Origin: an uncultured Clostridia bacterium
GTDB taxonomy: Bacteria > Bacillota > Clostridia > Christensenellales > Borkfalkiaceae
Length of the DNA: 48,630 nucleotides
Assembly (NCBI GenBank): GCA_947625245.1
Contig: CANQNO010000012.1
Coordinates: 1-48,630, forward strand
Reading direction: 5' to 3'
The stretch's first letter is position 1. Every line of letters starts with the position of its first letter. Below, piece by piece: positions 6,822 to 14,318 of the stretch. The translations under genes were made by a program, and so were the position numbers. Below the pieces are notes generated by a model. That model was given only the letters and a program-made list of their open reading frames with translations. It did no database searches and had not been told where the DNA came from.

Positions 6822-7213
6822 TGTTCGTTTTCAGATTGTGTTGCATTGCGGCTATAACGGCGGCATGCGCCTTGATTTTAAAAAGCCACAAATCCGAACT
6901 CGTGCCGCTGTGCCTCACCGCGGGCGGGATAATAATGTTTTTGTTTGCTTTCGATTACCTTTCGGCAAGCGTACGGTTTTTAAAGAGCTTTTCCGAAACG
7001 ACGGGAGTGGACAATGAAATTATCCGCGTCATCTTCAAAATTTTGGGGATAGGATTTTTGATTGAGCTTACGGCAAGCTCTGTAAAAGAACTCGGGTTTG
7101 AAAGCATAGCGGACAAGCTTATATTATGCGGAAAAATTGTTATATTTGTGGCGGCGATACCCGTATTGTCGGCTACATACAAAATAATTCTCGGTTTAAT
7201 AAATCTCGCTTAA
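6821..7213 (+). CDS. spoIIIAD: stage III sporulation protein AD
   Basis: The 130-residue protein has four hydrophobic segments and the characteristic central sequence around VIFKILGIGFLIE (about 70-82), followed by KELGFESIADKL. It is a membrane component of the SpoIIIA channel. Its start shares a base with the spoIIIAC stop, and its last 88 nt overlap the longest frame of spoIIIAE. Confidence 0.93.
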   Translation: MFVFRLCCIAAITAACALILKSHKSELVPLCLTAGGIIMFLFAFDYLSASVRFLKSFSETTGVDNEIIRVIFKILGIGFLIELTASSVKELGFESIADKLILCGKIVIFVAAIPVLSATYKIILGLINLA

Positions 7214-8391
7214 AGCTGCTGTTTGCGGTATTTATAATATTTGTGCTGATCGCCGTTTTGCCGCTCTGTTTCAATAACAGGGTGTGCGCGGAGGGCGATA
7301 AGCAGGCTGAGCTGAACGAAAATATAGGAAACCTTTTGGACGGGCTGGACTTGTCGGCGTTGCAGGAATATCTCGACAGCCATGGCGACAGCTATCTGTC
7401 GGGATTCGGCAGCGACGCGCGGGGAATAGTCGAATATCTTATACACGGCAATCTCGGAACGGATTACGGAAGTTATTTAAACGAGTTGGGCGGGGTGATA
7501 TTCGAAAAGGTAATAGAACTTATTCCCGCGTTCGCAACGGTAACGGCAGTCGCGCTGCTGTGCGCGGTGGTCACCGCCGCCGAAGGCGGTATTCTGTTAA
7601 AATCCACTTCCAAAATAGTAAAACTGACCTGTTATTCGTTTATTATACTTATTTTGTCGTCAATGCTTACGGGAATAGTTACGGAGTGTATTTCCTGCAT
7701 CAACGGCGTACGCAAGCAGATAGAAATAATAACCCCTATACTTTCCACACTTACTGTTCTGACGGGCGGAACGGGTTCGGCGGCTATCTACAGCCCGTCC
7801 GCGGTATTTTTGACGGGCGGGGCGGTGGAGCTTATTGCGGGGTTTGTGTTCCCCGCGACGGTAGCGGTGGCGGTGCTCGACTTTATGTCGGGGCTTAGCC
7901 CGGGGATTTCCTTTTCGGGCGCGGGCGCGCTTATAAAGAGTGTGATGAAATGGGCGTTAGGCATTACCGTAACCGTGTTCGGCATTTTTGTCACCGTCCA
8001 AAGTTCGGCGGCTTCGCTCTTCGACGGCATACTCTTTAAAGCCACTAAGTACGTTGTGGGCAATTCGGTGCCCATTGTCGGCAATTTTTTGTCGGGCGGA
8101 TTCGATATGTTGACTTCGGCGGGGCTGCTTATCAAAAGTTCGGTCGGGCTGTGCGGCATTATCCTGCTCATAGGCGAAGTAATAGGGCCGGTGGTTATGC
8201 TCGCTTCCTTTTCCATAATGTTAAAAATAGTGGGAGCGGTCGTGCAGCCGTTGGGCGAAAATGCCGTTTACGGCTTGCTTTCCGGTTTGTCAAAGGATAC
8301 GGAATTTTTTACGGCAGGGCTGTTGACGGTGTCGTTCATGTACGCGCTAATGGTTATGCTGATAATAAATTCCGCAAATGCGTTTATATAA
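7126..8391 (+). CDS. spoIIIAE: stage III sporulation protein AE (start uncertain)
   Basis: SpoIIIAE is the largest membrane subunit of the SpoIIIA channel, with a cleaved or anchor-like N-terminal segment and about seven further membrane segments. Here the hydrophobic leader is residues 29-50, followed by an exported, acidic NLLDGLDLSALQEYL region, then glycine-rich membrane helices to the end. From ATG 7126 the protein is 421 residues, slightly long for the family, and the first 28 residues overlap spoIIIAD with no ribosome-binding site. No other ATG, GTG or TTG lies between 7126 and the signal segment (next GTG at 7243 is within it), so the start cannot be settled by inspection. Confidence 0.9.
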   Translation: MRKNCYICGGDTRIVGYIQNNSRFNKSRLKLLFAVFIIFVLIAVLPLCFNNRVCAEGDKQAELNENIGNLLDGLDLSALQEYLDSHGDSYLSGFGSDARGIVEYLIHGNLGTDYGSYLNELGGVIFEKVIELIPAFATVTAVALLCAVVTAAEGGILLKSTSKIVKLTCYSFIILILSSMLTGIVTECISCINGVRKQIEIITPILSTLTVLTGGTGSAAIYSPSAVFLTGGAVELIAGFVFPATVAVAVLDFMSGLSPGISFSGAGALIKSVMKWALGITVTVFGIFVTVQSSAASLFDGILFKATKYVVGNSVPIVGNFLSGGFDMLTSAGLLIKSSVGLCGIILLIGEVIGPVVMLASFSIMLKIVGAVVQPLGENAVYGLLSGLSKDTEFFTAGLLTVSFMYALMVMLIINSANAFI

Positions 8392-8825
8392 TGAAAGCCT
8401 ATCTTATCGGCGCGGCGGGCGTGATTTTTCTTTCGGTCATCGTTTCGCTGCTTCTGCCCGAGGGAAAACTGAATAAAACCATCACCTTCGTCATGCGGCT
8501 TATCTGTATTCTCGCGCTCGTCAGTCCTGTGACTTCTGTTTTTAAATTCAATGACGCGGACAAGGCGGCGGATTTAACCGATTACGGCTATGTCTGTGAG
8601 CAATATTCCATACAGCAGAGCGCCCAATTATCCGGATTGATATCAAAAGAATTTTCCTGCGAAGCCGATTGCCGGGTGGAAGTGGTGTTCGACGACGGGG
8701 AATTCAGGGCGAACGGTGTCGAAGTCGCGCTCTTACAAAAAGATAAAAATAATATTGAAGAAATCAGGTCATATTTGAACGGGCTGGGCTATATAAATAT
8801 ATCAGTATATGCGAAAAGTACTTGA
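8391..8825 (+). CDS. spoIIIAF: stage III sporulation protein AF
   Basis: ATG 8391 shares its first base with the spoIIIAE stop, giving 144 residues. Two N-terminal membrane segments (about 3-20 and 30-48) are joined by LLPEGKLNKTITFVMRL, as in SpoIIIAF. The C-terminal half forms the ring-building soluble domain with alternating strands and helices, ending in a typical GLGYINISVYAKS strand. It overlaps spoIIIAG by 17 nt. A longer frame from 8151 only reads through spoIIIAE and was discarded. Confidence 0.9.
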   Translation: MKAYLIGAAGVIFLSVIVSLLLPEGKLNKTITFVMRLICILALVSPVTSVFKFNDADKAADLTDYGYVCEQYSIQQSAQLSGLISKEFSCEADCRVEVVFDDGEFRANGVEVALLQKDKNNIEEIRSYLNGLGYINISVYAKST

Positions 8826-9168
8826 CTTTGTGAAAGCGAACAAAAAAATGATAATCGTCATTGCGCTTTTGATCATAATTTTGGGTACGCTGTACTTTAT
8901 AAATAAGGGCTCGCAAAGCCCGACCGCGGCAATGTTTTCCACGCAGGATAAAAGTCAGACCGAACAAAAACTTATCGGCATACTCGGCAACATAGACGGA
9001 GTGGGGGATACCGACGTAATGATAAACGAAAGCGAAGGTGAAATTACGGGCGTAATCATCGTCTGCCGTGGAGCCGACAACATTATGACCCGCAGTAAAA
9101 TACTTAACGCCGTTTCCACGGCTTTAAATATAGAAAAATCGATTATTGCAATTTATTCAATGAAATAA
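8809..9168 (+). CDS. spoIIIAG: stage III sporulation protein AG (short form)
   Basis: SpoIIIAG builds a large ring in the intermembrane space between mother cell and forespore. The 119-residue protein has one N-terminal membrane anchor (residues 12-31), a short linker, and the ring-building motif domain (TEQKLIGILGNIDGVGDTDVMI, then GVIIVCRGADN and a final helix-strand). It is clearly shorter than B. subtilis SpoIIIAG, lacking most of the insert that forms the beta-triangle collar. The GVGD loop and the following VIIVCRGA strand make the assignment firm. Confidence 0.9.
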   Translation: MRKVLDFVKANKKMIIVIALLIIILGTLYFINKGSQSPTAAMFSTQDKSQTEQKLIGILGNIDGVGDTDVMINESEGEITGVIIVCRGADNIMTRSKILNAVSTALNIEKSIIAIYSMK

Positions 9169-9178
9169 GGAGAAATTT

Positions 9179-9664
9179 ATGTCTAAAAAGAAAAAAATCA
9201 TCATCATGTCATCGCTTGTGCTTTTACTTGCTTTAACCGCCGTTTTAAACGTGTTGCTTGCAACAAAAGTTACCGCTTCGGGTGAAACCGCCGTTACCAC
9301 TTCCAACTATTTTTCCACTTTCCGTTCCGAGCGCACCACGACCAGGAACGAGGAGATAATGCAGCTCGACAGCGTTATCGCCCTTTACGAAGAGGGCAGC
9401 GACAAATATAACGAAGCCGTAAGCCTCAAACTCAAAATAGTTGAGATGATGGAAGACGAACTGCTTTTGGAAACCCTTATAAAATCCCGCGGCTTTTCCG
9501 ACGCCGTCGTATCTATGGGGATGGATTCCGAAAGCGTAAACGTATTCATAAACTCCGACGAACTCGATTACAACACCGCGCTTTCGATTTACACGATATT
9601 GAAAAACGAAGTCGGCATCAAGCCGGGCAACATAATTATTTTGCCTATTTATTCGCAAGTTTGA
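9179..9664 (+). CDS. spoIIIAH: stage III sporulation protein AH
   Basis: SpoIIIAH is the mother-cell membrane partner of forespore SpoIIQ. The 161-residue product has a basic start, one membrane segment (about 8-28), a Ser/Thr-rich exported linker, a helix with the family-typical NEEIMQLDSVI segment, and the C-terminal YscJ/FliF-like ring-building domain (SVNVFINSDEL to the end). A good AAGGAG site precedes the ATG. It closes the spoIIIA operon; accB/accC, which often follow in Firmicutes, are absent here. Confidence 0.92.
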   Translation: MSKKKKIIIMSSLVLLLALTAVLNVLLATKVTASGETAVTTSNYFSTFRSERTTTRNEEIMQLDSVIALYEEGSDKYNEAVSLKLKIVEMMEDELLLETLIKSRGFSDAVVSMGMDSESVNVFINSDELDYNTALSIYTILKNEVGIKPGNIIILPIYSQV

Positions 9665-9672
9665 TATTGTAG

Positions 9673-9701
9673 TTGCAAAAATTTGAAAGCTATGTTATAC
9701 T
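9673..9701 (+). promoter_or_regulatory. sigma-A promoter of the Asp23-family gene
   Basis: TTGCAA (9673-9678), 17 nt, TATACT (9696-9701), followed by AAGGAG before the ATG at 9721. Confidence 0.65.
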
Positions 9702-9720
9702 AATGTCAAGGAGATTTTAA

Positions 9721-10053
9721 ATGGCACATTTAAGACACGACCCCACGACTACCCAAAAAGGTAAAATCACCTATAATTCGAGTATCGTAAGCGGCATAGT
9801 CGCCCTCGCCATAGGCGAAGTGGAAGGCGCCCACCTTATCAATACCAAAAACAAGGGGATCAAGCTGACCTTCGACAAACAGGGCATCGTGGCGGACATA
9901 AACGTCAAAGTGGATATAACCGCTAACGTTTCGTCGCTAGCTTTCAAAATTCAGCAATCCATAAAGCACAACGTCGAATCCATGACGAATTACAAGGTCG
10001 AAAAGGTTAACGTACACGTCACCGACGTGAATTTCCTTGAAAATCCCGTATAA
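9721..10053 (+). CDS. Asp23/Gls24 family envelope stress protein
   Basis: The 110-residue protein has the compact Asp23/Gls24 fold: an N-terminal strand (GKITYNSSIVSGIVALAIGEVEGA), an acidic middle and a final strand ending VNVHVTDVNF. The family (YqhY/YloU/Asp23) is associated with the membrane or cell envelope and stress, and YqhY has been tied to fatty-acid synthesis control in B. subtilis. In B. subtilis yqhY is next to accBC and nusB; here it lies between spoIIIAH and nusB, so yqhY is the likely orthologue. It has its own promoter and a terminator after it. Confidence 0.9.
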   Translation: MAHLRHDPTTTQKGKITYNSSIVSGIVALAIGEVEGAHLINTKNKGIKLTFDKQGIVADINVKVDITANVSSLAFKIQQSIKHNVESMTNYKVEKVNVHVTDVNFLENPV

Positions 10054-10064
10054 AAATTCGCATT

Positions 10065-10091
10065 ATTCCCTTAATTTTTAAGGGAATTTTT
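10065..10091 (+). terminator. terminator between the Asp23-family gene and nusB
   Basis: A perfect 10-bp stem (attcccttaa/ttaagggaat) with a 3-nt loop is followed by TTTT. Partial read-through into nusB is possible, as no separate nusB promoter is obvious. Confidence 0.6.
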
Positions 10092-10104
10092 GCGTAGGTG
10101 GTTT

Positions 10105-10500
10105 ATGAGAACAGCGGCACGAGAAGCGGCGTTCAAAATAGTTTTCGCGTCGCGCTTTACGGGCGAAACGGATGAAGATCTAAAAAAGTCGTTGATAAAG
10201 TCGGACAAGCTCAATGCGGACGATTGCGACTATCTCGACAGGATACTCGGCATATTGAAAGAGCACGAGCGGGAATTTGTGCTTCTGACCGATAAAATAT
10301 CTTCGTCTTTTCCCGAATCGAGACTTTTTCCCGCCGACAAAAGCATAATTTTAATCGCGCTATCCGAAATGAAATATATGGACGACATACCCGCCGCGGT
10401 TTCCATAAACGAGGCGGCGAATATCGCTTCCAAATATTCCACCGAAAAGAGCGCGTCGTTTGTGAGCGGAATACTTTCCGAAATTGCTAAGGGAGAATAA
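10105..10500 (+). CDS. nusB: transcription antitermination factor NusB
   Basis: NusB binds boxA RNA with S10 and supports antitermination of rRNA operons. The 131-residue product starts at ATG 10105 (MRTAAREAAFKIVFAS), with AGGTGG just upstream. A TTG start at 10090 adds five residues without support. The all-helical fold shows the conserved AAREAAFKIVF N-terminus, DKSIILIALSEMKYMDDIP and SINEAANIASKYS. It is followed within 4 nt by folD, the usual order. Confidence 0.93.
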   Translation: MRTAAREAAFKIVFASRFTGETDEDLKKSLIKSDKLNADDCDYLDRILGILKEHEREFVLLTDKISSSFPESRLFPADKSIILIALSEMKYMDDIPAAVSINEAANIASKYSTEKSASFVSGILSEIAKGE

Positions 10501-10503
10501 AAA

Positions 10504-11352
10504 ATGTACGAATTGATAGAAGGAAAACCGCTTTCGGCTCAAATTCGCCTTGAAATTGCCGAAAAGGTTAAAAAATTTAAAGAAGAACGCAACAGAGATA
10601 TAGGGCTTGCGGTGGTGCTTGTAGGCGAAGACCCTGCATCTCAGGTTTATGTACGCAATAAAGTCAAGGCGTGCGAAGAGGTGGGGATAAAGTCTCTCGC
10701 CTATTATCTTCCCGCCGAAACAAGTCAAAAGGAGTTGGAGGAACTCATTTCTTCGCTCGCGGCGGACGACGGGGTTGACGGTATTCTCGTCCAGCTGCCC
10801 TTGCCCGCGCACCTCGACAGCAAGAGCGCTTTAAAACTTATCCCCACGGAAAAGGACGTTGACGGCTTTTCCGAAAATAACATGGGCAGGCTTGCCATGA
10901 ATATGGACTGCCTTGTCGCATGCACTCCTAACGGCGTCATGAAAATGCTTGCAAGCAAAAATATTTCCTTAAAGGGCAAAAAAGCCGTGGTGGTGGGGCG
11001 TTCCAACATCGTCGGCAGACCTATGGCGCTTCTTCTTTTGAACGCGGACGCCACGGTTACGGTTTGCCACAGCAAGACAGCCGATCTTAAAAAGGAATGT
11101 CTCGAAGCGGATATTCTCGTCGCGGCGATAGGTAAACCCAAATTCATAAAAGCCGACATGATAAAAGAGGGCGCGGTAGTGATAGACGTGGGCGTCAACC
11201 GCGGCGCGGACGGCAAACTTTGCGGAGACGTGGACTTCGAAAACGCAAAGGATAAATGTTCCTACATAACCCCCGTTCCGGGCGGGGTAGGGCCTATGAC
11301 TATCACAATGCTCATGTACAACACTTATACGGCGGCTTGCAGGAGAAAATAA
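10504..11352 (+). CDS. folD: bifunctional methylenetetrahydrofolate dehydrogenase/cyclohydrolase
   Basis: FolD interconverts 5,10-methylene-, methenyl- and 10-formyl-tetrahydrofolate in one-carbon metabolism. The 282-residue protein carries the family signatures in order: VGEDPASQVYVRNK with the catalytic Tyr-Lys pair, GILVQLPLPAHLD, the Rossmann segment VVVGRSNIVGRPMALLL, and TPVPGGVGPMT near the C-terminus. GGGAG lies 8 nt before the ATG. xseA and xseB, which often separate folD from ispA in Firmicutes, are missing here. Confidence 0.96.
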   Translation: MYELIEGKPLSAQIRLEIAEKVKKFKEERNRDIGLAVVLVGEDPASQVYVRNKVKACEEVGIKSLAYYLPAETSQKELEELISSLAADDGVDGILVQLPLPAHLDSKSALKLIPTEKDVDGFSENNMGRLAMNMDCLVACTPNGVMKMLASKNISLKGKKAVVVGRSNIVGRPMALLLLNADATVTVCHSKTADLKKECLEADILVAAIGKPKFIKADMIKEGAVVIDVGVNRGADGKLCGDVDFENAKDKCSYITPVPGGVGPMTITMLMYNTYTAACRRK

Positions 11353-11353
11353 A

Positions 11354-12235
11354 TTGTCACTTTTCACGGAAAAATTCGACGGATATGCGTCACGTTTTAT
11401 CGGAATACTCGAAGACTTTTGCGCGACGTTGGATAAATGCGAGCCCGAAATTCTTTCAAAGAGCCTGCAATACAGCCTTAAAATAGGCGGTAAAAGAATA
11501 AGACCCGTTCTTATGTACACTTTTGCCGACCTTTTGAACGTGGAAAAGGAGAAGGTAGATAATTTTGCGCTTGCGCTCGAAATGATCCATACTTATTCGC
11601 TGATCCACGACGATATGCCCGAAATGGACAATGACGATTTCCGCCGCGGCAAGCCCTCCAATCACAAGGTATTCGGTGCGGCGAACGCGCTGCTTGCGGG
11701 CGACGGGCTGTTGAATACGGCGTATTCGGTGCTTTTCGACGAGTGCCGCAAAGGGGTCGAGTACATTTCCGCGGCAAGTTTCATATGCGATTGCGCAGGC
11801 ATTTACGGCATGATTGCGGGGCAGTCGGCAGATCTCCTTCATGAACATGACGAAAACTGTTCGGAAAAAGATTTGGGCTTTATTTACGAGAACAAGACGG
11901 CAAAGCTAATAACCGCGCCTATCGTTGTGCCCGCAATCCTTTCGGGCAGCAAATATTATTCCGAACTCAATCTTTTGGGCTATTATTTAGGACTTTTGTT
12001 CCAGATTACCGACGATATCCTCGACGTGGAAGGGGATTTCAAATTGCTCGGCAAGAGCATCGGCAAGGATAAAGAGGCGGGCAAGTGCACCGCGGTTGCC
12101 GTTTTCGGCTTGCACGAGGCAAAGCTCCGAGCGGATATTCTCACCGAAAGGTGTTTAAAAATTACCGAAGGTCTTGAAGGAGACGTCTCCTTTATAAAGG
12201 ACCTGATAACTTTCGTGCGGACGAGAAGCGATTAA
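11354..12235 (+). CDS. ispA: polyprenyl synthetase, farnesyl/geranyl diphosphate synthase type
   Basis: IspA condenses isopentenyl diphosphate with allylic diphosphates to make farnesyl diphosphate for undecaprenyl and quinone lipids. The 293-residue sequence has the first Asp-rich motif DDMPEMDNDD with the following RRGKPSNHKVFG, the KTAKLI segment, and the second Asp-rich motif DDILD with GKSIGKD after it. The start is TTG 11354, 8 nt after AGGAG that overlaps the end of folD. The spaced DDxxxxD form of the first motif is the bacterial FPP synthase type. It precedes the OLE RNA, as in other OLE-bearing genomes. Confidence 0.93.
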   Translation: MSLFTEKFDGYASRFIGILEDFCATLDKCEPEILSKSLQYSLKIGGKRIRPVLMYTFADLLNVEKEKVDNFALALEMIHTYSLIHDDMPEMDNDDFRRGKPSNHKVFGAANALLAGDGLLNTAYSVLFDECRKGVEYISAASFICDCAGIYGMIAGQSADLLHEHDENCSEKDLGFIYENKTAKLITAPIVVPAILSGSKYYSELNLLGYYLGLLFQITDDILDVEGDFKLLGKSIGKDKEAGKCTAVAVFGLHEAKLRADILTERCLKITEGLEGDVSFIKDLITFVRTRSD

Positions 12236-12241
12236 ATTTTG

Positions 12242-12270
12242 TTGACTTTTACCGCATATTATGTTATACT
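12242..12270 (+). promoter_or_regulatory. sigma-A promoter of the OLE RNA
   Basis: TTGACT (12242-12247), 17 nt, TATACT (12265-12270). The predicted start near 12277-12280 falls directly before the closing stem of the RNA. It starts 7 nt after the ispA stop. Confidence 0.75.
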
Positions 12271-12281
12271 TTATCAAACCG

Positions 12282-12830
12282 ATATAGTGGTGCAGTATTC
12301 TAGTCAATCTTTATTGATACGAAGGCGGGGGTAAAATACCGTTAAAGGGCATATCGATGAAGTTTCTGGTGTTTGCTTGCTTTGCCAAAAGTGGGTGAAT
12401 GCTGGGAGTAAAGGAGTATGGGAGCTAGGTAACGGCATACCGCAGCCAACCCCATTCTCCGTGGAGGTCGGTAAATCTTATTTTTACCGATATAAACCTG
12501 CTGTCAGGCGAAAGCTTGGTACAGAGTAGCCTGCCTTGAGTGAAAACAGCGGATAACAGAACACGGCAACGTCGTTTGGCCAGACGCCGTACGCCTATTG
12601 CTGTTTGAAATTGTCTTTGCAAAAGAGGATAAGCTCATTAAAGATTGTCAAGGAAAGCTTCTAGACTGATTATATTAGAGATTACGGTGTGGACTAAGTG
12701 GCGATTCGGTTATGCGTTTATGCGTTCTGGCTCGTAAAAGGAAACTGCTTCTTCGGCGACGGGGAGTGAGCCTTGAGGGAAATCCTACCGAACCTAAGCC
12801 GCAAAGTTTATTTAATATAGACCACTATAT
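12282..12830 (+). ncRNA. ole: OLE RNA (ornate large extremophilic RNA)
   Basis: A ~549-nt stretch without a credible gene lies between ispA and oapA, exactly the known OLE location. Its ends pair: atatagtggt at 12282-12291 with accactatat at 12821-12830. Further stems are visible: cagtattc (12293) with gaatgctg (12397), aacagc (12545) with gctgtt (12600) enclosing acggc/gccgt, ttcggt (12705) with accgaa (12787), and ggctc (12729) with gagcc (12768). OLE RNAs form a membrane-bound complex with OapA and other proteins, and in Alkalihalobacillus halodurans they are needed for tolerance of cold, alcohols and magnesium. The identification rests on context, size, structure and the adjacent oapA. 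RNase P RNA, 6S RNA and tmRNA were considered and do not fit. Confidence 0.87.
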
Positions 12831-12840
12831 TGTTTGTTTC

Positions 12841-12871
12841 TTTACGCACATGACCTGTGCGTAAAATTTTT
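12841..12871 (+). terminator. hairpin with T-run between OLE RNA and oapA
   Basis: A perfect 10-bp stem (tttacgcaca at 12841-12850 with tgtgcgtaaa at 12856-12865) and a 5-nt loop are followed by one A and five Ts. It would end OLE RNA 10 nt after its closing stem, with partial read-through into oapA. Confidence 0.55.
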
Positions 12872-12881
12872 AAACAGGAAT

Positions 12882-13514
12882 ATGGACAATAATCGACAAA
12901 ATACTGACGGGGTCCCGGACGCGGAAAAGCAAAAAAAGCCCAAACACGGCGAAGAGCGGCAGAACTCCAAACGCAAAAAACTCCCGCAATGGCTTGTATG
13001 GGGATCGATCGTCCTTTTAATGTCGTTCGGGCTAACGGTCGTTTTCAGTTTTTTGACCGAACTCGTGATCGACGAAAACAGCAGTGCGGCGCTTTGCGTA
13101 ACTGTGTTATTGGTGCTTTTGGCGCTGAATATCTTTTGCGATATGCTGGCAAACGCAATAATTTCGTGCAAGCCCGAGTGCTTCCATGCCATGGCGTCGA
13201 ATAAAATAAGGGGAGCAAAGCGCGCCGTGACTTTTTGCCGCAACGCAAGCAGGCTCGGCAGCGTATTTGCCGACGTAATAGGCGATATTTGCGGAATTGT
13301 AAGCGGCGCCGCGGGCGCCGCGCTTGCTACGATAATCGCGCTGACGGGCAGCGACACTTTAAAACTAATCGCAGCCATTACGGTTAGCGCCGTGATAGGC
13401 GCGCTGACAGTAGGCGGCAAGGCATTTTTAAAGCATTTTGCCATTAAATATAACAGGCAAATAGTGTTTGCGTTTGCAAAATTCACAACCTTTTTCAAAA
13501 AAGAGAAAAAATGA
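12882..13514 (+). CDS. oapA: OLE RNA-associated membrane protein OapA
   Basis: OapA is the integral membrane protein that binds OLE RNA and holds the ribonucleoprotein at the cytoplasmic membrane. From ATG 12882 (AGGAA 3 nt upstream) the product is 210 residues; the frame extends to 12834 but that start lies over the OLE terminator. A basic, lysine-rich N-terminus (19-34) suits RNA contact. Membrane segments are predicted near 36-58, 68-90, 136-157 and 162-178. The conserved core ISCKPECFHAMASNKIRGAK and the DxxxD motif (D131, D135), known to be essential in the family, are present. It overlaps tlyA by 4 nt; dxs, often next, is absent. Confidence 0.88.
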   Translation: MDNNRQNTDGVPDAEKQKKPKHGEERQNSKRKKLPQWLVWGSIVLLMSFGLTVVFSFLTELVIDENSSAALCVTVLLVLLALNIFCDMLANAIISCKPECFHAMASNKIRGAKRAVTFCRNASRLGSVFADVIGDICGIVSGAAGAALATIIALTGSDTLKLIAAITVSAVIGALTVGGKAFLKHFAIKYNRQIVFAFAKFTTFFKKEKK

Positions 13515-14266
13515 GAATAGACAAATTCCTCGCCTCTAAATACGGCTCGCGCACAAAAGCGGCGCGCGCGGTGGAAGAAGGGCTTGTCAAAGTCAACGGA
13601 AAAGTCGTCAGTCCATCGTACGAAGTGCGTGAGAACGACGGCTTTGATTTTATTTCCGGGGAAATAAATTTCGTGTCGCAGGGCGGCTTTAAGCTTAATA
13701 AAGCCCTCAATGAGTTCGGGTTTTCCGTACAAGGCATGGTTTGTGCGGATATAGGTGCAAGCACGGGCGGCTTTACCGACTGTCTGTTTAAATCGGGTGC
13801 GCAGAAAGTGTATTGCGTTGACGTGGGCGAGAGCCAGCTTGACGAAAGCCTTAAAAGCAAAAATATAGTCATTTACGACAACTTCAACGCGCGCAATCTG
13901 GCGCAAGATATGTTTTTTGAGCCTTTGGATCTTGCCGTTGTAGACGTAAGTTTTATTTCGCTTACATACATACTCGGAAAAGTTTCCGAAGTTCTTCAAA
14001 AAGGCAAAAAAGTAATTGCGCTCATAAAGCCGCAATTTGAGTGCGAAAGCCGCAAAGTGGGAAAGAACGGGGTAGTGCGCGACGAAAAAACACGTATATC
14101 CATAATTGAAAAAATATACGTTTTTGCGTTAAGCGTGGGTCTTGCGCCTGAAAAACTGACAACCGCGCCCGAAGTTAAAGGCAAAAACACCGAATATTTG
14201 CTTCTTATGGAAAAGGGCGGCGTACCCGAAGCGCTTGAAGATTTAATAAAAATAATAAAAAAATAA
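13511..14266 (+). CDS. tlyA: TlyA family rRNA 2'-O-methyltransferase
   Basis: TlyA-type enzymes methylate ribose of rRNA cytidines (known for M. tuberculosis 16S C1409/23S C1920) using S-adenosylmethionine; Firmicutes orthologues are called YqxC. The 251-residue protein has an S4 RNA-binding domain at 1-60 and an FtsJ-like methyltransferase domain with DIGASTGGFTD (SAM loop, ~80-90), VDVG, VVDVSFISL and the ALIKPQFE strand. The start overlaps the oapA stop as ATGA, giving translational coupling. The older name 'hemolysin A' is not supported by function. Confidence 0.93.
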   Translation: MRIDKFLASKYGSRTKAARAVEEGLVKVNGKVVSPSYEVRENDGFDFISGEINFVSQGGFKLNKALNEFGFSVQGMVCADIGASTGGFTDCLFKSGAQKVYCVDVGESQLDESLKSKNIVIYDNFNARNLAQDMFFEPLDLAVVDVSFISLTYILGKVSEVLQKGKKVIALIKPQFECESRKVGKNGVVRDEKTRISIIEKIYVFALSVGLAPEKLTTAPEVKGKNTEYLLLMEKGGVPEALEDLIKIIKK

Positions 14267-14283
14267 ATTTATGCAAAAAATGA

Positions 14284-14312
14284 TTGCATATATGTTTAAA
14301 ATGTAATATAAT
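14284..14312 (+). promoter_or_regulatory. sigma-A-like promoter directly before nadK
   Basis: TTGCAT (14284-14289), 17 nt, TATAAT (14307-14312). The nadK ATG is only 7 nt after the -10 box, so transcription would begin at or next to the start codon. Confidence 0.6.
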
Positions 14313-14318
14313 ATAGTT

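Noticed and set aside
12425-12622. 65-codon minus-strand frame inside the OLE RNA
   Set aside because: The region has paired RNA segments in the plus direction and no translation signals on the minus strand.
12282-12830. RNase P RNA, 6S RNA, tmRNA or a group II intron as the identity of the structured region
   Set aside because: Size, closing stem, the position between ispA and tlyA, and the OapA gene next to it fit OLE RNA. No tmRNA tRNA-like end, no RNase P conserved core and no intron-encoded reverse transcriptase were seen.
12842-14035. 397-codon minus-strand reading frame opposite oapA and tlyA
   Set aside because: It runs antisense to two well-supported genes that overlap by ATGA, has no ribosome-binding site, and gives an unrecognisable composition. 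Long antisense frames are common here because of codon bias.
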